62,081 nt of DNA from contig JAAYCO010000207.1 in the NCBI GenBank assembly GCA_012729725.1, positions 1-62,081 of the forward strand. Reading direction: 5' to 3'. The notes beneath the pieces were generated by a model that was given only the letters and a program-made list of their open reading frames with translations, searched no databases and was not told the origin of the DNA. This DNA is from Planctomycetota bacterium. GTDB lineage: Bacteria > Planctomycetota > Phycisphaerae > SM23-33. Made by a program: the position numbers and the translations under genes. Each line of letters begins with the position of its first letter. Position 1 is the stretch's first letter. Positions 40,889 through 50,477 of this stretch are shown here, piece after piece.

Positions 40889-41513
40889 GTTGGGTCTCCC
40901 GGGCAAGAATCGCGTCCATCGCCTCTCGGGTCACAAGCATCTTCTGCCTGGTGGCAACCTCAAAGGCGTTAAGATCGCCGGCCACGCGGACGGTGATGTC
41001 CGGAATATTGCGGGCGCTGAGATACATGTTCTGATCGTGTTGCGCGAGCGTCAGAAGGCATGACCGGTTGATCTTGAGGTTTTCAAGCACCTTTGCGATC
41101 GGCGCCGTCTTGGGGCTTTCGGCCTTAAGGCCATCGACAACCAGAAGATCGTCGCCAAGCATCTTCGCCAGCAGCGCCGAGTTAAGAGCGGCGCGCCTCA
41201 TACTGCGTGGCATGTCCTTGCGATGGTCTCTGGGCCGCTTGCCGAAGGCATGGCCGCCGCCACGCATAACGTTCGTGCGGACGTTGCCTCTTCGGGCGTT
41301 GCCGGTGCCCTTCTGGCGGTAGAGCTTCTTGGTTGAGCCCTGTACTTCCGCGCGGGTCTTGCTCTTGGCGGTACCCTGGCGCTGGTTGGCGTGGTAGGCA
41401 ACAACCGCCTGCTTCAGCAGGCTTATGTTGACCTCGCCCCCAAACGCGGCTTCATCAACCTTCAGGGTTTCGATCTTTTCGCCGCTCGTATTGTAAACTG
41501 AGACTTCCAACAT
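40881..41513 (-). CDS. rplD: 50S ribosomal protein L4
   Basis: VVAYHANQRQGTAKSKTRAEVQGSTKKLYRQKGTGNARRGNVRTNVMRGGGHAFGKRPRDH. Confidence 0.96.
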   Translation of the reverse strand: MLEVSVYNTSGEKIETLKVDEAAFGGEVNISLLKQAVVAYHANQRQGTAKSKTRAEVQGSTKKLYRQKGTGNARRGNVRTNVMRGGGHAFGKRPRDHRKDMPRSMRRAALNSALLAKMLGDDLLVVDGLKAESPKTAPIAKVLENLKINRSCLLTLAQHDQNMYLSARNIPDITVRVAGDLNAFEVATRQKMLVTREAMDAILARETQRA

Positions 41514-41534
41514 TTCTGGATTCCGCTTTATTCT

Positions 41535-42203
41535 TTACTTGGCCTTGGGCACGCGGGCGGTCTTGCTCTTTTTAACGAAGAGATAGCCGCCGTTGGCTCC
41601 TGGCACGGTTCCCTGGATGAGCAGTAGATTGTTTTCCTTATCCACTGAAATGAGCTTGAGGTTGCGATTGGTGCAGCGTTCGTTCCCCATTCTTCCGCCC
41701 ATTCTCTTGCCCCGTTTGATGTCGCCGCCCCAGCCGCGGGTCGTGCCGTGACTACCGATGGAACCAGGCGAACGATGCTTTCGCTCGGTGCCGTGGGTCG
41801 CGGGCTGACCGCCGAAATGGTGTCTCTTCATGACGCCGGCGGTGCCCTTGCCCTTGCTGGTGGACGTCACATCGACGAAGACGACGCCTTCAAATGTCTC
41901 CACAGTCAAGGCTTGACCGGGCTGGACATCGGAGGCTTCCTCGGCAAGGCGAACCTCGCGGATGAACTTCTGCGGGGCAGCGCCTGCCTTGGCGGCGTGT
42001 GCGATCTGCGGCTTGGTCGCCCTGTGGGGCTTGACCGCCTGGAATCCGATCTGAACCGCGTTGTATCCGTCGCTGGCGACCGTCTTGATCTGCAATACGC
42101 TGCACGGCCCCGCCTGCACGACCGTTACCGGGTGCAGGACGCCGTCCTCGCTGTAGACCTGGGTCATTCCGATTTTTTTGCCTAACAGGGCGGGAAGCAT
42201 CAT
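41535..42203 (-). CDS. rplC: 50S ribosomal protein L3
   Basis: LGKKIGMTQVYSEDGVLHPVTVVQAGPC...KGKGTAGVMKRHHFGGQPATHGTERKHRSPGSIGSHGTTRGWGGDIKRGKRMGGRMG. Confidence 0.97.
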   Translation of the reverse strand: MMLPALLGKKIGMTQVYSEDGVLHPVTVVQAGPCSVLQIKTVASDGYNAVQIGFQAVKPHRATKPQIAHAAKAGAAPQKFIREVRLAEEASDVQPGQALTVETFEGVVFVDVTSTSKGKGTAGVMKRHHFGGQPATHGTERKHRSPGSIGSHGTTRGWGGDIKRGKRMGGRMGNERCTNRNLKLISVDKENNLLLIQGTVPGANGGYLFVKKSKTARVPKAK

Positions 42204-42208
42204 TTCAC

Positions 42209-42517
42209 CTATGCCTTGATCTTGATAAACACGCCTGCTGGTACGACAAGCCTGTTGAGCGCTTCAGCCGTACGCACCGTCGGCTCATAGATATCGATGA
42301 TCCGCTTGTGCGTACGCATCTCGAACTGCTCGCGGCTCTTCTTATCAACATGCGGGCTACGAAGAACGGTGTAGCGCTCAACTCGTGTCGGAAGCGGAAT
42401 AGGACCACGAACGCGGGCGCCCGTTCGTTCCGCATGGTCGACGATTTCCTTCGCCGACGAATCCAGCGCCCTGTGGTCGTATGCTTCCATCCTGATGCGT
42501 ATTTTGTCTTGAACCAT
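42209..42517 (-). CDS. rpsJ: 30S ribosomal protein S10
   Basis: [72 protein letters not shown]. Confidence 0.97.
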   Translation of the reverse strand: MVQDKIRIRMEAYDHRALDSSAKEIVDHAERTGARVRGPIPLPTRVERYTVLRSPHVDKKSREQFEMRTHKRIIDIYEPTVRTAEALNRLVVPAGVFIKIKA

Positions 42518-42572
42518 GGAGTCCGCTCCAAGTCAGCGGCCTAAGCCGCGGGAATAAATGCAAAGTCTAGTA

Positions 42573-42600
42573 AGTCTACGGATTACGCATGTCCTGTCAA
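42573..42600 (-). promoter_or_regulatory. Putative S10-operon promoter TTGACA-N16-TAGACT
   Basis: Consensus -35 at 42595-42600 and -10 at 42573-42578 on minus, in the fusA-rpsJ spacer. Confidence 0.7.
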
Positions 42601-42646
42601 TTGGCTTGTGCGTATTTTTGTCGTTTTTTTGCGTTTTATCTGCACC

Positions 42647-44722
42647 TTACACGTATTTCAGTATTCCCTGAGCCACTGACGACGGCGCGGCGGCATAGGA
42701 ATGCGGTTCCATGCTGTATGCCGCCCGCCCCTGGCTGAGGGAACGAAGCTGTGTACTATAACCGAACATCTCAGAAAGCGGAACCAGCGCTTCGAGCACC
42801 CTAAGCCGCCCTCTCTGCTCCATCTTGTTAATCATCGCCCTTCTGCTGTTAAGGTCGCCGGTAATCGCCCCAAGATACTGGTCGGGCGACGTTACCTGAA
42901 CCCGCATCAGCGGCTCAAGAAAAACCGGAGACGCCTTGGTCACCGCCTCGCCAAACGCCATGGCGCCGGCTCGCTCGAAGGCGGCGTCGCTGCTGTCCAC
43001 CGGGTGCTCTTTGCCATCCAGAAGCACTACCTTGATCTTCTGCATCGGGTAGCCCGCCAGCGGCCCGCTGGTGGCGGCGTCTTTTACACCCTGCTCAACC
43101 GCCTTTACGTACGCCGCCGACAAAACCCCGCCCGTGGTGGCATCCTCGAACTCAACGGCAACCTGGCCTTCCGCCGGCTCGAAGGGCTCAACGCGAAGCT
43201 GCACTACGGCGAACTGGCCCTTCCCGCCGGTCTGGCGGATGAACCTGCCCTCCGCCTCAGCAGCGGCCGTGATCGTTTCCTTGTACGCCACGCTGGGCCT
43301 GCCGACATGAACCTCCAGACCCATGTCGCGCACAATCTTGTTCTTTACGATCTCCAGGTGCAATTCGCCCATTCCACTTATGGTGGTCTGGCCGGTTTCG
43401 CCGTCATAGCGATACTGGAAGCTGGGATCCTCGCGCCGCAACGTGTTCAGAGCATCAACAAGCTTCTGCTTGTCGGCGTTGGTCTTGGGCTCGATGGACA
43501 TCGTGATGACGGGCTCGGCCGCGCTGAGACGTTCAAGAACAATGGGTTTGCGCGAATCGCACAGCGTGTCGCCGGTCAGGCTGTCTCGCAGCCCGATCAG
43601 AGCCACAATGTCTCCCGGGCCCGCCTCGTCGCGCTTGATTCGCTGATTGGCGTGCATTTCCAGAATGCGAGAGACGTTTTCCTTCTTGTCCTGCGTGCTG
43701 TTGAGAACCCGCGAGTTTGGCTTGAGCAGGCCGCTGTACACCCGAGTGAAAAAAAGGTCGCCGTGCTGGTCCGAGACTATTTTGAACACCAGGGCGCTCA
43801 ACGGCTCGTTTTCATCCGGTTTCCGGTATATGACTTTGTCGCCCGTGAGGCTTTCGTGGCCGGGCACCGGCGGCACTTCCAGGGGGCTGGGCAGGTAGTC
43901 CACAACTGCGTCAAGCAGCGCCTGTACGCCGTTGTGCTTGAGCGCCGAACCGCAAAGCAGCGGATGAATGCGGTTGGCTATCGTGCCCGCCCGGATGGCT
44001 CGTATGATGTCCGCCTGCGTTATCTCACGCTCATGGATGTATTTGTCCATGAGGTCGTCGTCAAATTCCGCGGCCACCTCAATCATCTTGCGACGGGCTT
44101 CCTCGGCGGCCTGGGCGTACTGGGCGGGAATATCCTCAATCCTGAGCACAGACCCGACATTGGCGGTGTCGTAGAAGTAGGCCTTCTGCCTGACCAGGTC
44201 GATCTGGCCCGCAAAATCGTCGCCGCTGCCCATCGGCAACTGAACCACGATCGGCTCGGCCATCAGGCGGTTGCGGATTTCCTCGACTACTGCATCAAAA
44301 TCGGCCCCGAGCCGGTCCATCTTGTTTACAAAGCAAAGGCGCGGCACGCCGTATCGCTGGGCCTGATGCCAAACGGTTTCGCTTTGGGCTTCGACGCCCC
44401 CAACCGAGCAGAATACCGCAACGGCGCCGTCCAGCACCCGCAGGGACCGCTCGACCTCGATGGTGAAATCGACGTGGCCTGGGGTATCGATCAGGTTGAT
44501 GACGTGCTCCCGCCACTTCAAGGTGGTTGCGGCAGAGGTGATGGTTATCCCCCGCTGCTGCTCTTCGGGCAGGTAGTCCATCACGGCGGTGCCCTCATGC
44601 ACTTCGCCAATCTTGTACGTGCGGCCCGCGAAGAACAGAATTCGTTCGCTGACCGTCGTCTTGCCGGCGTCAATATGGGCTATGATGCCTATGTTGCGAA
44701 GTTGTTTGAGGTTCTTTGCCAT
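42647..44722 (-). CDS. fusA: Elongation factor G
   Basis: [33 protein letters not shown]...[12 protein letters not shown]...[11 protein letters not shown]...CFVNKMDR; no convincing Shine-Dalgarno before ATG 44722. Confidence 0.96.
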   Translation of the reverse strand: MAKNLKQLRNIGIIAHIDAGKTTVSERILFFAGRTYKIGEVHEGTAVMDYLPEEQQRGITITSAATTLKWREHVINLIDTPGHVDFTIEVERSLRVLDGAVAVFCSVGGVEAQSETVWHQAQRYGVPRLCFVNKMDRLGADFDAVVEEIRNRLMAEPIVVQLPMGSGDDFAGQIDLVRQKAYFYDTANVGSVLRIEDIPAQYAQAAEEARRKMIEVAAEFDDDLMDKYIHEREITQADIIRAIRAGTIANRIHPLLCGSALKHNGVQALLDAVVDYLPSPLEVPPVPGHESLTGDKVIYRKPDENEPLSALVFKIVSDQHGDLFFTRVYSGLLKPNSRVLNSTQDKKENVSRILEMHANQRIKRDEAGPGDIVALIGLRDSLTGDTLCDSRKPIVLERLSAAEPVITMSIEPKTNADKQKLVDALNTLRREDPSFQYRYDGETGQTTISGMGELHLEIVKNKIVRDMGLEVHVGRPSVAYKETITAAAEAEGRFIRQTGGKGQFAVVQLRVEPFEPAEGQVAVEFEDATTGGVLSAAYVKAVEQGVKDAATSGPLAGYPMQKIKVVLLDGKEHPVDSSDAAFERAGAMAFGEAVTKASPVFLEPLMRVQVTSPDQYLGAITGDLNSRRAMINKMEQRGRLRVLEALVPLSEMFGYSTQLRSLSQGRAAYSMEPHSYAAAPSSVAQGILKYV

Positions 44723-44758
44723 ATCACATAACGCAGTATAAGTGCGCAAACCATCCAT

Positions 44759-45019
44759 AACCTGCCGAGGCAAGGTTCATGCGCTGGGGAAAGCATTCAC
44801 CATCCGCCCGTGGCGGATTTGCCGATCTTTAGCCTCCGGCAAGGAGGACAGGGCAGACCGGCCCGGTTGTCTTATCTCAAGCGGTCCGAAGACCTTTTCT
44901 GAGCCCCGGCCGTCCTGCGACCGGGGTCGTCCATCCGGAGGCGCCGGCCTACGCTGCCGGTCTTGACAACCTCTATGGACGATTCAATCAACACCGCTTT
45001 TCGAGCTCCTGGAGGGAGC
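44759..45019 (-). other. Highly structured rpsG-fusA intergenic region (candidate structured RNA / cis-regulatory leader)
   Basis: About eight consecutive inverted repeats readable by eye, including ATCCGCC-N3-GGCGGAT (44802-44818), GGTC-TTCG-GACC (44883-44894, minus), CCCCGGTCG-N5-CGGCCGGGG (44904-44926, minus) and a nested CGTCCAT...ATGGACG stem (44928-44981). Confidence 0.5.
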
Positions 45020-45101
45020 CCTAATGCTAATGTCAATTACTCTATGACAAACTGAACATCATACGCACGCGGCCAGTTAAAAGCACAGGCCCGCGCAAAA
45101 T

Positions 45102-45578
45102 CTACCACGCAAAGTGAGCGAAAGCCTTATTTGCCTCAGCCATGCGATGCACGTTCTCACGCGTTGACATGGCGGCGCCTTCGCCCTTGTAGGCTGCGAG
45201 CAATTCGTTGGCAAGACGCACATGGGCCGGCTGGCCTTTTCCCGCGCGCACGGCGTCGCGGATCCAGCGAATCGCCAGCGAAAGCTGCCTTCTGCTGTTG
45301 ACCTGCATTGGAACCTGGTAGTTGGCGCCGCCGACTCGCTTTGAGCGGACTTCGATCATAGGCTTGACGTTGTCCACCGCCTTTTCGAAGACCTCCAGCG
45401 GGGGCACGTCCTTGATCTTGTCGGCGATAATGTCCATCGCCCCGTACACAACGCCCTGCGAGGCGAACTTCCTGCCGCCGGTCATGAAGCAATTGATGAC
45501 CTTGCTGACCAGCTTGCTTCCATATACCGGATCTGGCGCCAGCGTCTGGCTCGATGCAGTAAACTTCTTGAATGCCAT
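45102..45578 (-). CDS. rpsG: 30S ribosomal protein S7
   Basis: DPVYGSKLVSKVINCFMTGGRKFASQGVVYGAMDII...VRSKRVGGANYQVPMQVNSRRQLSLAIRWI. Confidence 0.97.
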   Translation of the reverse strand: MAFKKFTASSQTLAPDPVYGSKLVSKVINCFMTGGRKFASQGVVYGAMDIIADKIKDVPPLEVFEKAVDNVKPMIEVRSKRVGGANYQVPMQVNSRRQLSLAIRWIRDAVRAGKGQPAHVRLANELLAAYKGEGAAMSTRENVHRMAEANKAFAHFAW

Positions 45579-45625
45579 GTTCTCTTTCCGTTCGGGAAGG
45601 CGCCCGGCCCGCCCGCAATGTTGCG

Positions 45626-45997
45626 TTATTTGGGTCGTTTCGCGCCGTATTTGCTGCGGCTCTGCTTGCGCTTCTCGACGCCGAGGCTATCAAGCGTTCC
45701 GCGGACTATGTGATATCGCACACCAGGAAGATCCCTGACCCTTCCGCCGCGAACCAGCACGATGCTGTGTTCTTGAAGGTTGTGATCCACGCCCGGAATG
45801 TAGGCGGTAACTTCCTTGCCGTTGCTCAGGCGAACACGGGCGATCTTACGCAGAGCCGAGTTGGGCTTTTTGGGCGTAACGGTCTTCACCAGCAGGCAAA
45901 CGCCGCGTTTCTGCGGCATGCCGTCAAGGGCGAGGTTCTTTTTCTTGGCCACCTGCTTCACTCGCGGCTGGCGGACCATCTGATTGATTGTCGGCAT
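45626..45997 (-). CDS. rpsL: 30S ribosomal protein S12
   Basis: [15 protein letters not shown]...[65 protein letters not shown]; start 45997. Confidence 0.97.
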   Translation of the reverse strand: MPTINQMVRQPRVKQVAKKKNLALDGMPQKRGVCLLVKTVTPKKPNSALRKIARVRLSNGKEVTAYIPGVDHNLQEHSIVLVRGGRVRDLPGVRYHIVRGTLDSLGVEKRKQSRSKYGAKRPK

Positions 45998-46073
45998 CGC
46001 TTCCTCTTGTAGTTTCCACCGGCATTGCCGGGGTTTCCATGCACATTCGGGCCGAAGCCCGCGTTCCACTTTA

Positions 46074-49000
46074 TCAGCTTTGTCCCGTCAGGGCCTGCTG
46101 AACCGCCTGGGTTATCTCCGCCTCGGTAAGCTCTTCGGGCAGTTTGGGCATCAGTTCAGGCAGCTCGACGTTTTTCTTGATTCTCAATTCCTGATACGGG
46201 CGGAAGCTTGTTCCGGCAGGTATCAGGTGACCGAGAATCACGTTTTCCTTCAGGCCTCTGAGTTCGTCTATCTTTCCGGCAAGCGCCGCCTCGGTGAACA
46301 CCTTGGTGCTCTCCTGGAAGCTTGCCGCGGACAGGAAGCTTTCGGACTGCAAAGACGCCTTCGTCACGCCCAACAGCAGCGTTTTTGCGCTTGCGGGGCG
46401 AGGCCGCTTCGTCTTGGCGGGCTCTTTGCCGGCTGATTCGGCTTCCATGTTCGCCTGCTCGACGCGGTCCTGCGCCACTATCTGGCCCGCGGCGAACTCG
46501 GTGTCGCCAGGCTCCACAATCTTGAGCGATCTGGCGAGCCTCTCATTTTCCTCACGGAAACGGAATTTGTCAACTACGTCTCCGGGCAAAAGTGCGCTGT
46601 CGCCGACCGATTCGATCTTCACCTTGCGAAGCATCTGGTTGACGATGATCTCTATATGCTTGTCGTTGATGTGCACGCCCTGGCTTCGATAGACAGTCTG
46701 CACCTCGGTCAACAGGTACTGCTGCAGCGCCTCCTCGCCGCGAATGGCGAGGATGTCGTGCGGCACCAGCGGGCCTTCCGTCAGCGGATCGCCGGCGTCG
46801 ACATAATCACCTGTGTGCACCAGCAGATGTCTGTCGTGCGGCACGTGGTGTTCGCGTTCCATGCCCGACTCGCTTCGGACGATAATGGTCATCTTGCCGC
46901 GGCGCTTGTCGGTTCTCAACTCGACCCTGCCGGAGATTTCCGCCATGGCGGCGGGATCCTTGGGCTTGCGAGCCTCGAAGATTTCGGTCACTCGCGGCAG
47001 ACCGCCGGTGATGTCCTGCGTGCCGCTGACCTCTCGGGGCTGGCGAGCCAGCAACTCACCCGGCTGAACCATCTGGCCCTCTTCGACCTGTATGCGGGCC
47101 TTGGCGGGCAGATAGTGGAAGTCCAGAATCTTGCCTGACTTGTCCTCGATGACGATTCGCGGGTGCTTCTCGCCCTTGTGTTCGATGACGACCAGGCGCT
47201 TTGACGTCTGTCCTCGCGCGCCGGCTCGTTCGGCTTCGATGCGGACGGTTTCGCCTTCTTCGATATCCTGGAATCGCACGCTACCGGCCGCCTCGGCGAG
47301 AATCGGCACACGGTGCGGATCCCACATGACAAGACGCTGGCCCGGCTTGACCTTCACGCCTTCCTGCACCAGAACTATCGAGCCGTAGGGAACCTTGTAG
47401 CGGTCCAGTTCGCGGCCCTTGTCGTCCAGGATCAGGATTTCGCCGTTTCGCTTCAGTGCGACGGCGTGCTTCTCTTTACCGATCTGCACTTCGACGGCGT
47501 TCATATCAAAGAACTTGGTTGTGCCCGCGACGGTGGCGGCAAGTTCAGATTCCACAACCGCCCTGGTGGCGACGCCGCCAGTGTGGAAGGTTCTCATGGT
47601 CAGCTGCGTGCCCGGCTCGCCAATCGACTGGGCGCCGATGATGCCGACGGCCATGCCTTCCTCGACAAGCTTTCCGGTTGACATGTCCAGACCGTAGCAC
47701 TTGGCGCAGATGCCCAGCGGGCTTTCGCACGTCAGCGGGCTGCGGACGCGGATGCTTTCAAGACCGAGCTCTTCGATCTTCCTGGCTGCTGCTTCGGTGA
47801 TGATCTGGTTCTCGCGGACGATGGCCTCGTCGGTGATCGGGTTGACGATGTTCTCTCTGGCCACCCTGCCGGTGATAACGTCGCGCAGGGGCACGTCAAC
47901 CTGTTCGCCCTTATAGATGGCGCTCTTGGCGACGCCTCGCTGCGTGCCGCAGTCGATCTCGTTGATGATGACGTTCTGGGCGACGTCGGCGAGTTTACGC
48001 GTCAGGTAGCCCGAATCCGCCGTCTTGAGCGCGGTATCGGCCAGGCCTTTTCGGGCGCCGTGCGTGGAGCTGAAGTACTCCAGCACGGTCAGGCCTTCGC
48101 GGAAGTTCGCCTTGATCGGCGTCTCGATGATTTCGCCGCTGGGCTTGGACATCAAACCTCGCATGCCGGCGAGCTGGCGAATCTGGTCGATATTGCCTCG
48201 CGCGCCCGAGTCGCTCATCAACCACACTGGGTTGAGGTAGCCCGGATCATCGGCTCGCTTGTCGTTTTCGAGGGCGTTGAGCAAGCTCTTGGTGATCTGC
48301 TCGCGAGCGTGAATCCAGACGTCAATGATCTGGTTGTAGCGTTCGCCGCTGGTGATAGCGTCGTTTTCGTAATCCTTGATGATCTGGTCGACGCGTTTCT
48401 GCGAATCGGCCAGGATCTTTTCCTTTGTGCCCGGCACGGCCAGGTCGGTAATGCCGAAGCTCATGCCGGCAAGCGTGGACTGTCGGAAGCCCATTGCCTT
48501 GATGCTGTCAAGCAGATCGAGGGTTGCCGCCTTGCCCAGGGCCGCGTAGCAGTCGCTGATGACTCTGCCGGCGCCCTTCTGACTCAGCGGCAGGTTGTAG
48601 AACGCCATGCCTTCGGGAAGGATGTCGTTGAATATGCAGCGTCCGGCAGTAGTTACCAGCCTGCCGTCTTCACATGTGTACTTGCCATCAGACTCGACGA
48701 CCGCAAGGCCTTTAGGCACTCTGAGCAGCACCTTGGCGTGCATGCCGATGCGGCCCATGGCGTGGGCCATGATCGCCTGATGCGGGTCGGCGAATGCGGG
48801 ATACGACTTGCCGTCCTTGTGCTGGACGGTCGGCACATCTTCGCGCACGAATTCCGAACCGTGGTTGCTGGTGAGGTAGTAAATGCCCAGCACGATGTCC
48901 TGCGACGGCGACATGATCGGCAGGCCGCTCTGAGGCGAGAACACGTTGTTCGTCGCCAGCATCAGGACGTGGGCCTCTGCCTGCGCCTCGACCGACAGCG

Positions 49001-50429
49001 GCAGGTGAACGGCCATGGCGTCGCCGTCGAAGTCGGCGTTGAAGCCCTTGCACACCAGCGGGTGAATACGAATTGCGTTGCCTTCCGTCAGCACCGGCTC
49101 GAATGCCTGAATGCCCATCCTGTGCAGCGTTGGTGCACGGTTGAGCAGCACGGGGTGCTGATAGATGACTTCTTCAAGAACGTCCCAGATTTCGCGATCT
49201 CGACGTTCGAGCATCTTCTTGGCCGACTTGATGGTGTCGGCCATACCACGTTCCTTGAGTTTGCGAATGATGAACGGCTGGTAGAGTTCCAGCGCGATCT
49301 TCTTGGGAAGCCCGCACTGGTGCAGGCGAAGCTCCGGGCCGACGACGATAACCGAGCGGGCGGAGTAATCGACTCGTTTGCCAAGCAGGTTTTCGCGGAA
49401 GCGACCCTGCTTGCCCTTGATCATGTCGGTCAGCGACTTGAGGGGCCTTCCGGCGGTTCCCTGCACGGGCCTGCGGCATCTGCCGTTATCGAACAGCGCA
49501 TCCACCGCCTGCTGGAGCATTCGCTTTTCGTTGCGGATGATGACCTCTGGAGCATTGAGATCCATCAGTTTCTTAAGGCGGTTGTTGCGGTTGATGATTC
49601 GCCGGTACAGGTCGTTGAGGTCGCTGGTGGCGAAGTTGCCGCTCTCAAGCAGAACCAGCGGGCGCAGGTCGGGCGGAATGACCGGGATGACTTCCATAAC
49701 CATCCACTCGGCCTTGTTGCCGCCGTCCTCGGCCGCGACTGAACCATGCCGGCCGCTGGTGCGAATGCTTTCCACCAGCTTGAGCCGCTTGGACAAATCC
49801 TTGACCCGCTGCTTCGACGTGGTCTTCTTGAGATCCTCGCGAAGCTCGGCTGTCACAGTATTGAGGTCGAGCTTCTGAAGCATGGTGCGCACGGCCTCGG
49901 CGCCCATCTGGGCCTTGAAGTCGTCGCGATACTTGTCATATGCCGATCGGTATTCGTCCTCGCTGAGCACCTGCTGGTACTTAAGCGGGGTCTGGCCTTG
50001 ATCGGTAACCACGTAGTTCTGGAAGAGGATGATCTTTTCCAGATCGGCGGTCTTCATGTCCAGCAGGGTTCCGAGTCGGCTGGGGAGGGCCTTGAAGAAC
50101 CATATGTGGACCACGGGCGCTGCAAGGTTAATGTGGCCCATGCGTTTGCGGCGCACGCGGCTGTGGGTGACCTTGACGCCGCAGCGGTCGCAGATGATTC
50201 CCCTATGCTTCGTGCCCTTGTACTTTCCGCAGGCGCATTCCCAGTCTCTCTCGGGGCCGAATATCCTCTCGCAGAACAGGCCGTCCTTTTCGGGGCGGTA
50301 TGTGCGATAGTTGATCGTTTCGGGTTTCTTGACTTCACCGAACGACCAGCTTCGGATGTCGTTTGGCGAGGCCAGAGAGATTCTCACCGAACCGTAATCA
50401 TTAATCCTGTCGTATACGCTTTCAGCCAT
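46074..50429 (-). CDS. rpoC: RNA polymerase beta' subunit
   Basis: 1451 aa; [23 protein letters not shown] zinc site, [16 protein letters not shown] catalytic motif. Confidence 0.99.
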   Translation of the reverse strand: MAESVYDRINDYGSVRISLASPNDIRSWSFGEVKKPETINYRTYRPEKDGLFCERIFGPERDWECACGKYKGTKHRGIICDRCGVKVTHSRVRRKRMGHINLAAPVVHIWFFKALPSRLGTLLDMKTADLEKIILFQNYVVTDQGQTPLKYQQVLSEDEYRSAYDKYRDDFKAQMGAEAVRTMLQKLDLNTVTAELREDLKKTTSKQRVKDLSKRLKLVESIRTSGRHGSVAAEDGGNKAEWMVMEVIPVIPPDLRPLVLLESGNFATSDLNDLYRRIINRNNRLKKLMDLNAPEVIIRNEKRMLQQAVDALFDNGRCRRPVQGTAGRPLKSLTDMIKGKQGRFRENLLGKRVDYSARSVIVVGPELRLHQCGLPKKIALELYQPFIIRKLKERGMADTIKSAKKMLERRDREIWDVLEEVIYQHPVLLNRAPTLHRMGIQAFEPVLTEGNAIRIHPLVCKGFNADFDGDAMAVHLPLSVEAQAEAHVLMLATNNVFSPQSGLPIMSPSQDIVLGIYYLTSNHGSEFVREDVPTVQHKDGKSYPAFADPHQAIMAHAMGRIGMHAKVLLRVPKGLAVVESDGKYTCEDGRLVTTAGRCIFNDILPEGMAFYNLPLSQKGAGRVISDCYAALGKAATLDLLDSIKAMGFRQSTLAGMSFGITDLAVPGTKEKILADSQKRVDQIIKDYENDAITSGERYNQIIDVWIHAREQITKSLLNALENDKRADDPGYLNPVWLMSDSGARGNIDQIRQLAGMRGLMSKPSGEIIETPIKANFREGLTVLEYFSSTHGARKGLADTALKTADSGYLTRKLADVAQNVIINEIDCGTQRGVAKSAIYKGEQVDVPLRDVITGRVARENIVNPITDEAIVRENQIITEAAARKIEELGLESIRVRSPLTCESPLGICAKCYGLDMSTGKLVEEGMAVGIIGAQSIGEPGTQLTMRTFHTGGVATRAVVESELAATVAGTTKFFDMNAVEVQIGKEKHAVALKRNGEILILDDKGRELDRYKVPYGSIVLVQEGVKVKPGQRLVMWDPHRVPILAEAAGSVRFQDIEEGETVRIEAERAGARGQTSKRLVVIEHKGEKHPRIVIEDKSGKILDFHYLPAKARIQVEEGQMVQPGELLARQPREVSGTQDITGGLPRVTEIFEARKPKDPAAMAEISGRVELRTDKRRGKMTIIVRSESGMEREHHVPHDRHLLVHTGDYVDAGDPLTEGPLVPHDILAIRGEEALQQYLLTEVQTVYRSQGVHINDKHIEIIVNQMLRKVKIESVGDSALLPGDVVDKFRFREENERLARSLKIVEPGDTEFAAGQIVAQDRVEQANMEAESAGKEPAKTKRPRPASAKTLLLGVTKASLQSESFLSAASFQESTKVFTEAALAGKIDELRGLKENVILGHLIPAGTSFRPYQELRIKKNVELPELMPKLPEELTEAEITQAVQQALTGQS

Positions 50430-50477
50430 TTTTGTGATCGCTCCGCTAGATTTTCGGGCGTCTGTTTTGTTCAGTTC

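Noticed and set aside
42647-44722. Assignment of fusA to the spdEFG subfamily
   Set aside because: Plausible for a planctomycete, but I cannot separate EF-G subfamilies reliably by eye; needs a phylogeny.
42701-44731. 676-aa + strand ORF opposite fusA
   Set aside because: Antisense artefact of GC-skewed codon usage; His/Arg-rich with no domain pattern.
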